In this document: in pieces, positions 35,755-46,055 of the stretch | How positions within the stretch are numbered: position 1 is the first letter of the stretch | How the letters are laid out: each line of letters starts with the position of its first letter | Assembly: GCF_001649575.2 (NCBI RefSeq) | Contig: NC_051438.1 | Span: 12,322,705 to 12,386,704 of the forward strand | DNA length: 64,000 nucleotides | Source: Kryptolebias marmoratus | Taxonomy: Eukaryota; Chordata; Actinopteri; Cyprinodontiformes; Rivulidae | Reading direction: 5' to 3' | The notes under the pieces: generated by a model | Databases searched by the model: none | The model's input: only the letters and a program-made list of their open reading frames with translations | Told to the model about the DNA's origin: nothing | Translations under genes and position numbers: made by a program

Positions 35755-37210
35755 TTAAAGGTGGTTTCTCATCTGTCAGTATCTTACCTGCACTAGACAT
35801 CAGTCAAAGCGAACTCAGTTTGAAGAATTGGGTAGGAGTTTTCATGAAAGAATCAAAGGGACTGTTCACATGTTTTGATGTAGGGTTTGCGGAAAGCTTT
35901 TTAATAACATCTTAGCTGTTGCAGGGAGCTCTTGGAACAACCTCAATTTGAAGTAAGAGAGTTTAATTCAAACAAGACTGATGAGTCAAGTGGGACCAAG
36001 ACCCAAGTGGATTTCTGCCATCCTTAGACAACTTCAATCTTAGACATTTCATCACAGTTTATGTAAATGTTAATTTATACACCTTTACATCACAGTCTCT
36101 TTCACATACCATGCTTATTCCAACAGAAATATTAATTCAGTTCAGTTTATTTGTACAGTGCCAAATCACAACATAAGTCTCAGGACAAAAATAACAAGCC
36201 CATTCAAGTCAGATTTAAATCAGTTTACAGTCAATTCAATCCAGTTATAATACAATACAATCACATACAATACATTGTGAAATCCCAATTAGCAGAAAGG
36301 TTGCCTATCTAAAGAAGCCAGCAGACTGTGTTAAATCTTCCTTTTAGCTCAATCCCCCGTCCTGAACAGCATGTTGGTGACAGTGGAAAGGAATGACTCC
36401 CTTTTAACAGGAAAAAAATCCTCCAACAGAACCAGAACCAAACTAAGGATTAGTGGAAATCTGCCTCAACTGGTTGGTGGTTTGAGAGCACAAGAATCAA
36501 AGACAGACAAACAGCAAGAGGTCCATGTGTAGTTTCTATGGGGAAAACAAAGAAAAACTGAAAATACCAACATGGAGAGTAGAGAAAGTAAAGACAGCAG
36601 CAGAGTGAAGAAATGTGGTCAGTTTGTAATCCAGCAGCAACATAACTAAAGGATAGTTCAGGAAACCCAAGCCGACTCTAACTATAGGATTTATCAAAAA
36701 GGAAAGTCTTAAGCCTGGTCTTAAATGTAGACAGAGTGTCAGCCTCACAGACAGAAACAGGAAGAGAGGAGCCTGAGAACTGAGAGCTCTGCCTCCTGTT
36801 CTACTTTTAGAAACTCTAGGAAACACAAGTAAACCTACAGTCTGACAGCAAAGTGCTCTGTTAGGAAAATATGGAACAATAAGATCTTTTATATAAGCTG
36901 GAGCTTGGTTGTTGAGAGCTTTGCACGTTAGAGGTAAGATTTTAAAATCTATTCTGAATTTGCCAGGGAGACAATGAAGAGAAGCTAAAACTGGAGAACT
37001 GTGATCTCTCTCATCAGAACCCTGATTATTACAATATTCCTGCTGAAATTTCCCCCAAGGCTGCACCAGAAGTGCAACAGCTAGATACTGCCTCTGCTAT
37101 TTGCACTTGCAAATAGACATTTAATTGCATGTAATGACTCTGAAATTAGCACCATAGATGTCACCAGCTTATTCAAATATTGACCATGTAAGAAAATAGC
37201 GCAGAGCCAC
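35755..37210. mobile_element. Decayed TTAA-element sequence with an L2 relic inside
   Basis: Two left-arm-like segments (35755-35840 and 35853-36010: GTTTGCGGAAAGCTTTTTAA, CAACCTCAATTTGAAG) precede the LINE. After it, 37060-37170 (GGCTGCACCAGAAGTGCAAC, TTTGCACTTGCAAATAG) matches the interior of the TTAA elements at 22147 and 47193. The far end is not clearly delimited. Confidence 0.5.
36130..37066 (-). pseudogene. L2-like LINE relic: C-terminal part of ORF2 (reverse transcriptase) plus 3' UTR
   Basis: The minus-strand frame from 37066 reads ...HSSPVLASLHCLPGKFRIDF, then KALNNQAPAYIKDL and PRVSKSRTGGRALS. This is the well-known C-terminal region that follows the reverse transcriptase in fish L2/Maui-type ORF2 proteins. 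The intact element would encode an endonuclease-reverse transcriptase for target-primed retrotransposition. Here only about the last 110 residues remain. The segment after ALSSQAPLF is out of register with the family, and the frame then runs through 3' UTR-like sequence. The 3' end near 36135 is ...TACAAATAAACTGAACTGAAT, a short-repeat tail. A GAAAT(A)TT word on both sides may be a decayed target-site duplication. Inactive. Confidence 0.8.
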
Positions 37211-38260
37211 AAACAGACCTGTTGATCATTCACTTGTTTTCTTTACCTGTTCAATCTTGTTCAAGGTTTGTTTGTTTGTTTGCAGATAATCACTATTTCA
37301 CCACCAGAACGCAGATTGTTTGCTGTACATACTGTATAGCAAAATCATATAAGCATGAAGAAGATCACCTGTTGAAGGTATTATGCTTCTTGGTTCAGAT
37401 CAAAAACAGCCGTTTCTGTAAAATAAACTCTGAGATTTACATGTTGTTGTTTTCAGTTTTTGCATTCAAAGGTGCTATTTTTTTTATAGCTCAGGATCAG
37501 ACATCACAGGAGGATAGAACCAATCTAACATGTAGATAAATGACAAAATTAAGGAAACATTTTGCTCTCAAGAGGCATCTTAGGCCACTGCAGGCTACTG
37601 TCACCTTTGGGATATCGATAAACAGTTTCAGAAGGCATTTACATAAAAACCTGCTGAGCATAAATGTGGTTTATACTTCCTCAGACAAAGTAATATATCA
37701 TCCAAGTACTGGATTATAAGAAAAAATAAATAAGCAAACATTTGTTACATTTTTTTTTTTTTTTTTTTGCTTTTCAAACACATTTTCATAAATGGAAGAA
37801 ATTGTGACTCATAAACCATTTCCTCCTGCTTGCAAAACCTAAGTGTCCTTGGACCAGAAACTCACCATCAGGTCAGGCACTAAAGTTAAAAGATGCTTTT
37901 TGGAGAAGATAAAAAAAAAAGGAAGTGATAATAAAAGTCTGCTTTGATTCATTTAGAGGCAGTTCTCTCTAACTGTAATCTGTAGTCACGTGAAGAGGTT
38001 AGGTGAAACATGGATTGTGGATTTAAGGTTAAAATACAATGTTTTCGACATGTTTATGTTGTGTTGAATTGTCATTTCATCACCATTGTAGCTGGTGTGT
38101 TAAGATGAAAACGTGATCTCAGCTAAAGTTACAAAAAATCTGTCTAGAATTACTGTTTATTCACAAGAAGACAGGAAACATCTTAAACACAAGTTTTAAA
38201 ACAAAACAACAGAGGATTGAAACAGTTGAAATTAAAAACCAACCATTCCTTAAAGGAATG
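37211..38260. other. Intergenic DNA, no gene seen
   Basis: T18 tract at 37751-37768. A 105-codon plus-strand frame (37222-37539) is unassigned. Confidence 0.4.
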
Positions 38261-38261
38261 C

Positions 38262-38670
38262 ATGTCGCCCACCGAGTTCTAGACGGAGATCATCTTAAGT
38301 TGAGAAATGATGAAGCTGTAGCCGATTTTGGGTAAACCTTGAAAAATAACATAATTAACAAGATATCACACACAGTGTATGTGCTGGAAATGACTCTCAG
38401 CTGCTACCACCTCAGGTTTTAGCTCAATATCTGTAAAACTGACATGAGTTGTAGCCATTTTTGTTTTGGTGATCAGCTGTGGCGGCCAGCCTAAAATGGA
38501 ATGATTTAGTCACTTAATATCATTCAGGAGAGGGGTAAAGATGGACAGGACTACAATACGAGCATGACCCCAAAAGTTAATCAGTTGTATATTAATGATT
38601 ATTTTCTGCAGGATTCATGAGCTATTTTGCTAACAGACACACACCAGTTCAGCAGCAGGGTGATAAATAT
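38262..38670 (+). repeat. Dimeric ~300-bp-period repeat, copy 2 (about one unit)
   Basis: GTCGCCCACCGAGTTCTAGA, GACTCTCAGCTGCTACCACC, TTTTAGCTCAATATCTGTAA, TGTGGCGGCCAGCC and TGAGCTATTTTGCTAACAGA are in family order. A private insertion of about 50 bases sits between GTCACTTAAT and CCCCAAAAGTTAATCAG. Confidence 0.7.
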
Positions 38671-38837
38671 TAACATAAAACCAGCTGTAGCTGCAGCTTA
38701 AACACTTTTGTAGACTTTTGTAAACTTTGTAGTTTATTTTACTTACATGCTGAGAAATAAAAATAATAATACTTTATGCTGCAGCCAATTATTTTTTGGT
38801 AAACTGTGATGAAAGAAAAGTTCAGACAGCTCTGTTA

Positions 38838-38839
<2 letters not shown>

Positions 38840-38918
<79 letters not shown>

Positions 38919-38975
38919 NNNNNNNNNNNNNNNNNNNNNNNNNNNNNNNNNNNNNNNNNNNNNNNNNNNTATATT
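38840..38975. repeat. (TA)n microsatellite interrupted by an assembly gap
   Basis: 79 bases of alternating TA (38840-38918) run into 51 N (38919-38969), then TATATT. The true array length is unknown. Confidence 0.95.
38919..38969. other. Assembly gap (51 N)
   Basis: Gap inside a TA array. Confidence 1.
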
Positions 38976-39029
38976 TACTAATCCGATTCCTGTAAACACC
39001 TGATAGATTTCAGACTTCTGTGCTTGTTA

Positions 39030-39480
39030 GCATGCCTGATAAAGCCAGATTTTCTGCCGGAGAGCCGTACAGAAAAGCAGCAGGGGGAGAAAGTTACACA
39101 CGTTCAGCCGCAGCCTGACAAACAAAAAGCGGTGCCCGTCTGAACCGGGCTTTTGTGATGTAATTAACAGCCATCACGTGACATCAAGTGAATAGTGGGA
39201 GGCCAGAGAGCAAAGTGGTTTGATTCAAAATGTGCAGTCATCTTCCACGGAGAGACGGTGCTAAACGCAGGAGAGAGAAGGGAAGAAAACAGAGCGGCAG
39301 CCGTAAAACAATTATCATAGACAGCCATGGAGCACCCTGCAGGGCTGACTGCCTCCACGGCGATGGGAGCAGGGGCGTTTCAAGAGATGACTCCATTATT
39401 TATAGATGAAAGAGGATCTAAAACACTGCGATCAATGCACAGATGAGACAGGCGACCGAGTGACTGCAACCTGGTCTGCA
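39030..39480. other. Candidate conserved non-coding island
   Basis: Repeat-free, GC-balanced DNA with TGTGATGTAATTAACAGCCA, CACGTGACATCAAGTG (E-box), AAACAATTATCATAGACAGC and CTCCATTATTTATAGATG. No convincing protein frame. Confidence 0.36.
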
Positions 39481-39589
39481 GAATGAGATGTGAGGACCGC
39501 AGGACGGGCAGGTGCAGGACTATTTGGCTCCCTGCCCCACCACTTTCATCCTAAAACAAACCTGCTTATTAATGGCCTCCTCTGTAAGT

Positions 39590-40035
39590 GGAAGGGGGGT
39601 GTGGGGGGGGCTGGGGGAAGGGGCTCCAGTCTTGTCCTCATTTAGCAAAATCACTAAATGGGCCAGCATGACCGCCGAGGAGCTGCAAGCGTATGTTTCC
39701 ACGTTCGAGCACATCCCTGCGCACAAGCACCCTCACAAATCTTGCGTTATCACCGAAGTGGCCTGCTGTGAAATCAGCACAACAACATGTGTCGAGGGCC
39801 GCTCGTGCCGGNNNNNNNNNNNNNNNNNNNNNNNNNNNNNNNNNNNNNNNNNNNNNNNNNNNNNNNNNNNNNNNNNNNNNNNNNNNNNNNNNNNNNNNNN
39901 NNNNNNNNNNNNNNNNNNNNNNNNNNNNNNNNNNNNNNNNNNNNNNNNNNNNNNNNNNNNNNNNNNNNNNNNNNNNNNNNNNNNNNNNNNGGGGTTTGGT
40001 GGGTGGGTGGGGGGAGGGGAGCGAAGGGATCGGAA
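39590..40035. other. G-rich island containing a 179-base assembly gap
   Basis: G-rich tracts at 39590-39630 and 39991-40020 (GGGG...GGTGGGTGGGTGGGGGG) flank N at 39812-39990. Open frames drawn through the Ns are artefacts. The sequence between, GAGCTGCAAGCGTATG and GTGGCCTGCTGTGAAATCAG, looks unique. Confidence 0.6.
39812..39990. other. Assembly gap (179 N)
   Basis: Gap between GC-rich DNA ending CTCGTGCCGG and a G-rich tract beginning GGGGTTTGG. Confidence 1.
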
Positions 40036-40285
40036 GCGAGAGCCTTGGAGAGTACATTAACCCGCACTGATCTGCCAAATGCAGCAGCAATTTCACACCT
40101 GAGTGGATAAAAACACGGCCATTCGTTTGAGCCGCTGACAGGGAAAAGCGCCCGGCTTGAATTCAACCGTCAGGTACGAGACATATGTTCTCCTTTATCC
40201 AACAGACCAGCTGCTGTGGATATTACATTTGTTTACCCGTAATTATTGCTCCAGTCAACTTGTCCTCTTGTAGACTTTGGTGACG
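40036..40285. other. Candidate conserved non-coding island
   Basis: Ends in GTTTACCCGTAATTATTGCT, a forkhead-like GTTTAC next to a TAATTA site. No gene. Confidence 0.33.
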
Positions 40286-41332
40286 TTAAAGGGGAAGTTC
40301 TGCTCTTTTAATGTGGACTCAGAGGTTTACATCCACTCATTGTAGGAATGAATGCCAGATCAATTTCTGGCTTTTATATAATAATTTGATCGAGCCTTTC
40401 TTTTTCCAGGATAAAATGTCGAGACAACATAGAACTTTCAAAGTTATATATACAGGCTCGAACACACGAGTAAACCTTTTAATAGGTGGTGCTGAAGGTT
40501 AAAGAATAACTTGACAAGGCCTTCTTGCAGTGATCATGATTGACTGCAGCTGATAGTTTCTTTTTGCCAGCATTAAAAAAGATTTGTTCAACCGCATGTA
40601 TTGAATTGACATCTGTCAAACTGATTAGAACGCTCAAGAACATCCCAGGAACTGGCTCAAGCCTGTCATGAGCTGGAGACTACTGGAACACCAGTGTCTC
40701 TCGGGCTTCTCTCTTGGTTTTATATCGTCTGTCATGATGTAAAACCCAGTTCACCTAGAGTTTAATCAAACCGAGAAAGAAGGCCCTGCTCCAAAGCAAC
40801 ACCTTCAAGCTCAATGAACAAACCAAATGCTTTCTAGAGAAAAGTTTTACAGTCAGACGACACAAAGATTGAGCGATTTGACATAAAGTGAGTTTTAAGA
40901 CATGAAGGTCAGTCGTTCAAACCTAAAAACACTACAAACTGTTGAGCATGGTGGTGGTAGTATCGTGCTGAGGGGCTCTTTTGCTGCCAGTGGTGCGGGT
41001 GCATATTGGAGCAGAAATATTCCATTATTTCTGCTGGAAGTCTGCCTCAGATTGCACTGAAAGGCCTACAGCTAGCTGCTGTTGCCACCATTTTACAAAA
41101 CTAGAGGTTTATAAAACAGCATTTCGTGGACCACAATAAATTCTTTCAGACTGGACATGTTTTAAGTGTCAGCAATCCATCTTGGTCTTCTCTCCTCTCC
41201 TCAGTTTGGTCTGAAATAAACTGTTTCTCCAAACTGAGGTCAATCACAGAGCTATCTACAACAGGTAGGATATTGATTGCTCACAACCTTTCCACAGAAG
41301 CCCACTTCAAGTGATCTGAAGTATCACTTTAA
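40286..41332. mobile_element. TTAA-type element carrying a Tc1-like insertion
   Basis: The left end TTAAAGGGGAAGTTCTGCTC at 40286 and the right end ...GATCTGAAGTATCACTTTAA at 41332 match the family termini. The right arm CTCCAAACTGAGGTCAATCA...CTACAACAGGTAGGATATTG...CACAACCTTTCCACAGAAGC is well preserved. Almost all of the left arm after the first 31 bases is replaced by the Tc1-like sequence. Confidence 0.6.
40318..41010 (+). pseudogene. Tc1/mariner transposase relic
   Basis: Starts with Tc1-end-like AGAGGTTTACATCCAC. Decayed transposase words follow in order: AAGAAGGCCCTGCTCCAAAG, ACAAAGATTGAGCGATTTG (TKIERF, cf. the family's TKIELF) and at 40944 GAGCATGGTGGTGGTAGTAT (EHGGGSI), followed by VLRGSFAASGAG where active copies have a WGCF-type block. 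Intact proteins are DDE cut-and-paste transposases of about 340 residues that insert at TA. This copy has frameshifts and lacks most of the N-terminal DNA-binding part and the 3' end. Inactive. Confidence 0.7.
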
Positions 41333-41470
41333 GTTGTCAATTCACAGTTTAGAATAAAAACATGTTGTTACATGACATAAACGTTACTCAGACTAACCAT
41401 GTCTGCTCTGTCGGGTTATAGAATCTAAATAACTGTTATAAATATAAATTTGCAGCTGATTTCAGCCAGT
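41333..41470. other. Intergenic DNA, nothing distinct
   Basis: Short unique stretch. Confidence 0.4.
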
Positions 41471-42020
41471 TTATGCCGGAGGAAAATGACTGTGTTTTTC
41501 AGGACTAATGGTAATGTCATTCCACTTTGCTGTACCAACATTTGTCTCAAGTGGAGCAGGGAAATCTCGTGTCTGCAAGAGTAAAGCACAAGTGTCAAGT
41601 CGCATCGGAATAATAAGCAATGCAGCTGTTTTGTTCCACAGAAAAGCGCTAAACCGCCCCGGAAATGGCTTCAATTTCAACTTTCTTCTCAAATGAAAAT
41701 GTCTGCAATAATGTCATGCAGCTGTTTTGCATATTACCATTTCCCTGCAGTCATTACAGCGGGTGTGTTTAATATGAAAGGTTTTAGCGATAACCTCAAA
41801 GGGCTGCAGAGTGCCGTGTACAGTCAACTATAAATATGAGGCTGGATGGCTCCAATTTGTTGTTCTCCCCTTTTTCCTTTGCTGAAAATGTTTCATGTGC
41901 AGCTCTTATCAGAACCTCAGCAGTGTGAACTTCAAGTTGACACTGCAGGAGAGGAGTTTTTAGATCCTTTGATGTGTGATTTCTGGTGAACAAGGGCGAA
42001 TGTGATGTACATGCAAGAAA
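41470..42020. other. Candidate conserved non-coding island
   Basis: Over 500 repeat-free bases with enhancer-like words: GACTAATGGTAATGTCATTC, GGAATAATAAGCAATGCAGC, CAATAATGTCATGCAGCTGT, TTTTGCATATTACC, TCATTACAGC and CAACTATAAATATGAGGC (MEF2-like). No credible coding frame. Confidence 0.4.
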
Positions 42021-43370
42021 AGACACCAATTAAGGAAGGCGCCACAATCCCAGGGAAGTCGCGCCATTATTTCTTTGAGACCCACTCAAACTTTGACAAA
42101 GGGCATGAATCAAACCAAACCCTTAGGCAAGGGCAGGAAGGAAAAATTGTGTGTGTATGTGTGTGTAAGTATGTGTGTGAACTGTATCCGGCACAGCAGA
42201 GCTCTGAGACCGGGCAGCAACAAACAAGATAAGACAGTCAGTGAAGGAAGAGAAAGGGAAGTTTTAGGGGTCTTTGACAAGAGGATGCTCTCGAGACGGA
42301 CAAGGTGGCACTCTAAACCAGAGGTCATCAGGAGACTTGCTCAAGCGCCAGAACGTTTCTAAGCAGGCAGCGCAAGGGCGCCCACCTTTGAGCCGCCTTG
42401 ATGCCACTAACTGTGTTTACGTGACGCATTTTAATTGCTCTTGTCACACGTACACTCTTTGTAGATCGTAGCGGAAACACAAGAAACCTTAGCTGAAAGG
42501 GTAAAGAATTTCCAGGCCGAAAAAGGCATCGTGGAAACCCATTTGGAGTGATTTGCATGTGTGTTCAGCTTGCAGAAAAGAAGCAGTTTCAAGGTTGGAG
42601 CTTCGGTTTGAATTGAAGAAACTCCTCCAACGAGAAGCAAAAGAAAAGAAATCCACTCAACAACAAAACATCTCTTTGGAACTACTAATGCTCCTGTTAG
42701 ACAGAAAATCTGAAAATCTGAAGACTTTTTTTTTTCATGGATCCTTTTAAGTTAGAACAAATAAATGGATCAAACCGCCTGATTAAAACAAACTCCTACT
42801 GAAAACTTTCAGATGTTCTGCATTCACTAAGCTTCGGCTCAACCTCGTTTCCAGGTTCCCTCAGTTGAAAAGCAGATAGTTTGAGCTCAACAAAAGCATA
42901 ACAACTCAATAGTTTATAACTTCTCCTGAAACCCTTTCAAAATTTCCAACGCTGCCCCGATAATATTAAAACAGATTCCCAATAGTGCTCTGAATATTGC
43001 TGCGGATATCTGTGGGAAGTTCTGTCTGCTTCAGATATGATGCTGCAGGATATTAAACATCAGCATGAATACAGAAAAAGAACCGGTGCACAGACGTTTA
43101 GATAGCTCGCTGAGAAAATAGACCAGATTTTTTTCTCCCTCCCCCAAATGATCCACAAAGTTTATTTATCAAATCTGCGACTGCAAGAACCTCCGTGGTT
43201 CTTTGAGTTTGCTGCGACAGCGACACGTGTAAATAGCAGCAGAGCAGGAGCTTGTATTATTAGAAAGATGTTTGACTATCATAAATGTGGAATAAACTGT
43301 AGATGTGTGTGTAAGATGGTGTTTAACCTAAAATGCTGTGTTAAAGAGTCATGAGACACATCAGCTGTGC
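42021..43370. other. Intergenic DNA, GT-rich tract at about 42150-42181, small island at 42370-42480
   Basis: The island holds ACTAACTGTGTTTACGTGAC and GCATTTTAATTGCTC. The rest shows no gene or recognised repeat. Frames of 60-95 codons are unassigned. Confidence 0.33.
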
Positions 43371-43590
43371 GAGAGCCACCATTTGACAGCGAGCCGATAA
43401 TTCAAAATAGTTTTCCTCCCAAAGACGGCATCATTAGGTAGAAAGGACACATCGTGTGGAAGCTGCGTTCTAAGGGTGCCAGTCCATAAGCCTAGATGCC
43501 TTCTTATTACCATTCAGCCGTTACTCTTTCGTTTTGTCATCATTTTCGATTCAACACGTCTCCTGCAGCTTTCAAATAGCACAAAAAATA
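43370..43590. other. Candidate conserved non-coding island
   Basis: GCGAGCCGATAATTCAAAAT, GACGGCATCATTAGG and CTTATTACCATTCAGCCG in unique sequence, ending before an A-rich tract at 43585-43605. Regulatory role inferred. Confidence 0.33.
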
Positions 43591-44081
43591 AAAAATAAAA
43601 AAATATATCCAAATGTGCTGTGGCTTTCGGTAGCGGTATATCCTAAAATGTAGATGGAAATTGCAAAAATTTTCCCAATAGACAGCAATAGGGTTTTTGG
43701 TGAAAAGAGTGAGAAAACCCAGCCCTCTTTGGAGCTTTCTGTATCAGACGTACCTCACCGTAGAAACATCTTTCAAAGTTTAAACAAGAAAGTTGGACTT
43801 TACGTGACTGAACTGGCAATTTGACATCTTTTACGATTTTAACACAACCACGGTTTAAGTTTCATAATATATATTCTGCAACAAAATATACAACAAACTT
43901 CTATCTGAGCTGTATGAGCTTTGCGATTTTTTGCAAACAAACTCTCCTTTTTCCCCAGTTTTTTTTTCAATTCCACTTATTCCTTTCACACAGTGGGTGT
44001 TTCTATGAGGCTTACTTCCTAGTCTGTGTTTCTGTCTGCCTCCTCAGTGTGCCATCGGGGAGTGACAGACATGGGTGTGCA

Positions 44082-44095
44082 GTTACCATGGTGAC
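44082..44095. promoter_or_regulatory. RFX X-box-like site GTTACCATGGTGAC
   Basis: Two inverted half-sites GTTACC and GTGAC around ATG fit the RFX consensus GTNRCC-N(0-3)-RGYAAC with one deviation in the right half. Further X-box-like sites lie at 44944-44956, 46707-46720 and 52324-52337. Binding is inferred. Confidence 0.4.
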
Positions 44096-44943
44096 CATAA
44101 TGAGCCCCACAGACTGTAGCTTTAACATTTCTTGTGATCTTGGTTCTCCTTCCACTTCACCGGGTTACTTCCAGCACTGATCCTCCTCTTCATATGGCTG
44201 ATCAGAGAATTTCCGCTACATGTCCAGCTGTGCCTCTCATTCGCTCCCCGTGTCTAACTTTTAACCTGTTGTTCCTTCTGAGCCGAGCGTCACCTCATCA
44301 CCTAAACCAGACCCAATCAGAAGCAGTGCAGAGTGCAGAGCGGGTCACGACTTCCTGTTTCCGTCCGATGTCCTGTGGGTAATGTAGTTTATATAAATCA
44401 GTTGCAGCTTACAGATGGTGACACTGATGCTGCTTATCTTTACACTGAGGACGAAAACCTGCCTGTACCAGTGAGTACCAGCCCACTTCCAGCACTGATC
44501 AAACTGTCGACACTTTATCATCTTAAAATATTTCAAAAGTACATCCCCAACAAGCATTGAGCTTTTTAGGAGAAGGTAATGAGCTGTATGTTGGAAACTC
44601 AAGTAAAAACTGCATTGGTGCCCCTAATTTCTCCATAAACAATCCAGTTATTAATTTTTATTAATCGACACCTTAAAGAAGCAACGTGCTGAATGTTGCA
44701 TGGGATTACGTCGTTCAGGTTCATTTTAATGGCTTCTCTGAAGGTCTTAAATCAGCGCCTCTCACTCGAATCACAAAAGGGGATTTTGTAAGGTCCGGTT
44801 CAGTAAGAGATAGTTGGTAGATAGTTACAGAAACCGGTCATTTCACTTACTTCACTGACTTTAAAAAGATAAATACAGAACAAAAAAAAAAACATTTTTC
44901 AAAAGCTCTCAGTCGGAAAAGGTTTGGCGAGTGCTTCGTTGCA

Positions 44944-44956
44944 GTTGCCATGGTAC
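44944..44956. promoter_or_regulatory. RFX X-box-like site GTTGCCATGGTAC
   Basis: One base short of the canonical GTTGCCATGGTAAC. The left half-site is perfect. Confidence 0.35.
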
Positions 44957-45949
44957 AGAATAATTAGAGCGTGTGCACGAGGGTGTGACTCAGCACTATC
45001 AGTGTACGAATGGGAGCCAGTGAATAAACATTAGGAGGATGTGAAATAAAGCATTGTTTATGCAGCTGCTGCCTCCGTGGAGTAAGTGGTCCTCTGCCAG
45101 CAAGTCAATTCTATTCCTGTTCTCCAAGACTGTCCAAGGAAGAAGGAAGCAAAAAGACCAGAAACCAGCTTTTATGGTTCCTTATATAAATGCAGATGAG
45201 GAGGCCAGAGTCCTTAAGTGTGTGAAAACGTGAGTACACCCACCAGAAAAGATGCAGGGCTTCGGGCTTCGAGAGTGCAGCGCTTTCTTCCTCTGAGTCG
45301 GTATATTTAGCAGAGATTAGAAAACATGTGATGCAACAGCAACACAAACGGTTGAAAGATGCACTTTTTGTGTTCAGGGGTATTGTTAGCCTCCTGTGTG
45401 CGATTTGTTGAGAAGGGGGCACAGTGATTCTACACAGTGTCGATTAAAATAAAAAAAATAGCTCCTTCAGCCCCAACGTGGCACGACTTCGTCAAATCTT
45501 TCTGCTTTTCTGCTGGACACCTGGCATTACAGTCTCAGGACATGCCATTTCTATGAAGAAAGACCATCATTTCTAAAGCTACATTCTCTTTAGCAGACCC
45601 TTTTCATTTTTGGATGAATATCCTCTGTAACATTACATTTCACTTAATGGTATGTGAGAATTTATGCCCCAAAGGATTTTTTTCCACCAGGGCTGTGTAA
45701 TAACCACACAGTGAAATTGCAGCTCCAAACATCCATCATTCTCCACTATGCTATGATCCACTTTAAACACTACTGGGCTTTGGCAGCAAAGCTGCAATAA
45801 AAGCAACTTGACACTGTGCACTGTCGCATGATTCCTACGGAACTCACTCTCTGTGAGATCAGCAGAAGTGGCGTAAACCTCGATAAGTATTTCGCAAATA
45901 TTTTAAAGTTCTGCTGGATTGTTATTTCTTTACTCTTCCTGACTTGTAG

Positions 45950-46053
45950 ATGATCTGTACGAGCTCTGTAGTTTGTGGGAGTTTGGCCAGCATCTCTGAG
46001 GCCTCAGGGATCATCATCAAGAACAGCGCCATGTACTTCAGCAGAGGCAACCG
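45950..46053 (+). other. Exon-like segment with strong 3' splice-site appearance, unassigned
   Basis: A pyrimidine-rich tract ends TTCCTGACTTGTAG at 45949, followed by 104 bases open in one plus-strand frame (...SLASISEASGIIIKNSAMYF...) and a GT at 46054. The opposite strand is also open, reading ...KYMALFLMMIPEASEMLAKL... to a stop at 45922. Either strand could preserve an exon or a decayed coding fragment. I recognise neither protein. Confidence 0.2.
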
Positions 46054-46055
46054 GT

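Larger units (their letters stand above)
43591..45940. other. Intergenic DNA, no gene; two RFX-type X-box-like sites
   Basis: Open frames up to 119 codons (43821-44180) show no family. X-box-like sites are at 44082-44095 and 44944-44956, listed separately. Confidence 0.35.

Noticed and set aside
35366..35758. Plus-strand open frame of 130 codons.
   Set aside because: No family signature, no splice or promoter context, and it ends at a TTAA-element arm.
39512..40166. Several open frames of 105-182 codons at the second N gap.
   Set aside because: They pass through 179 unknown bases, so their length is an artefact of N translation.
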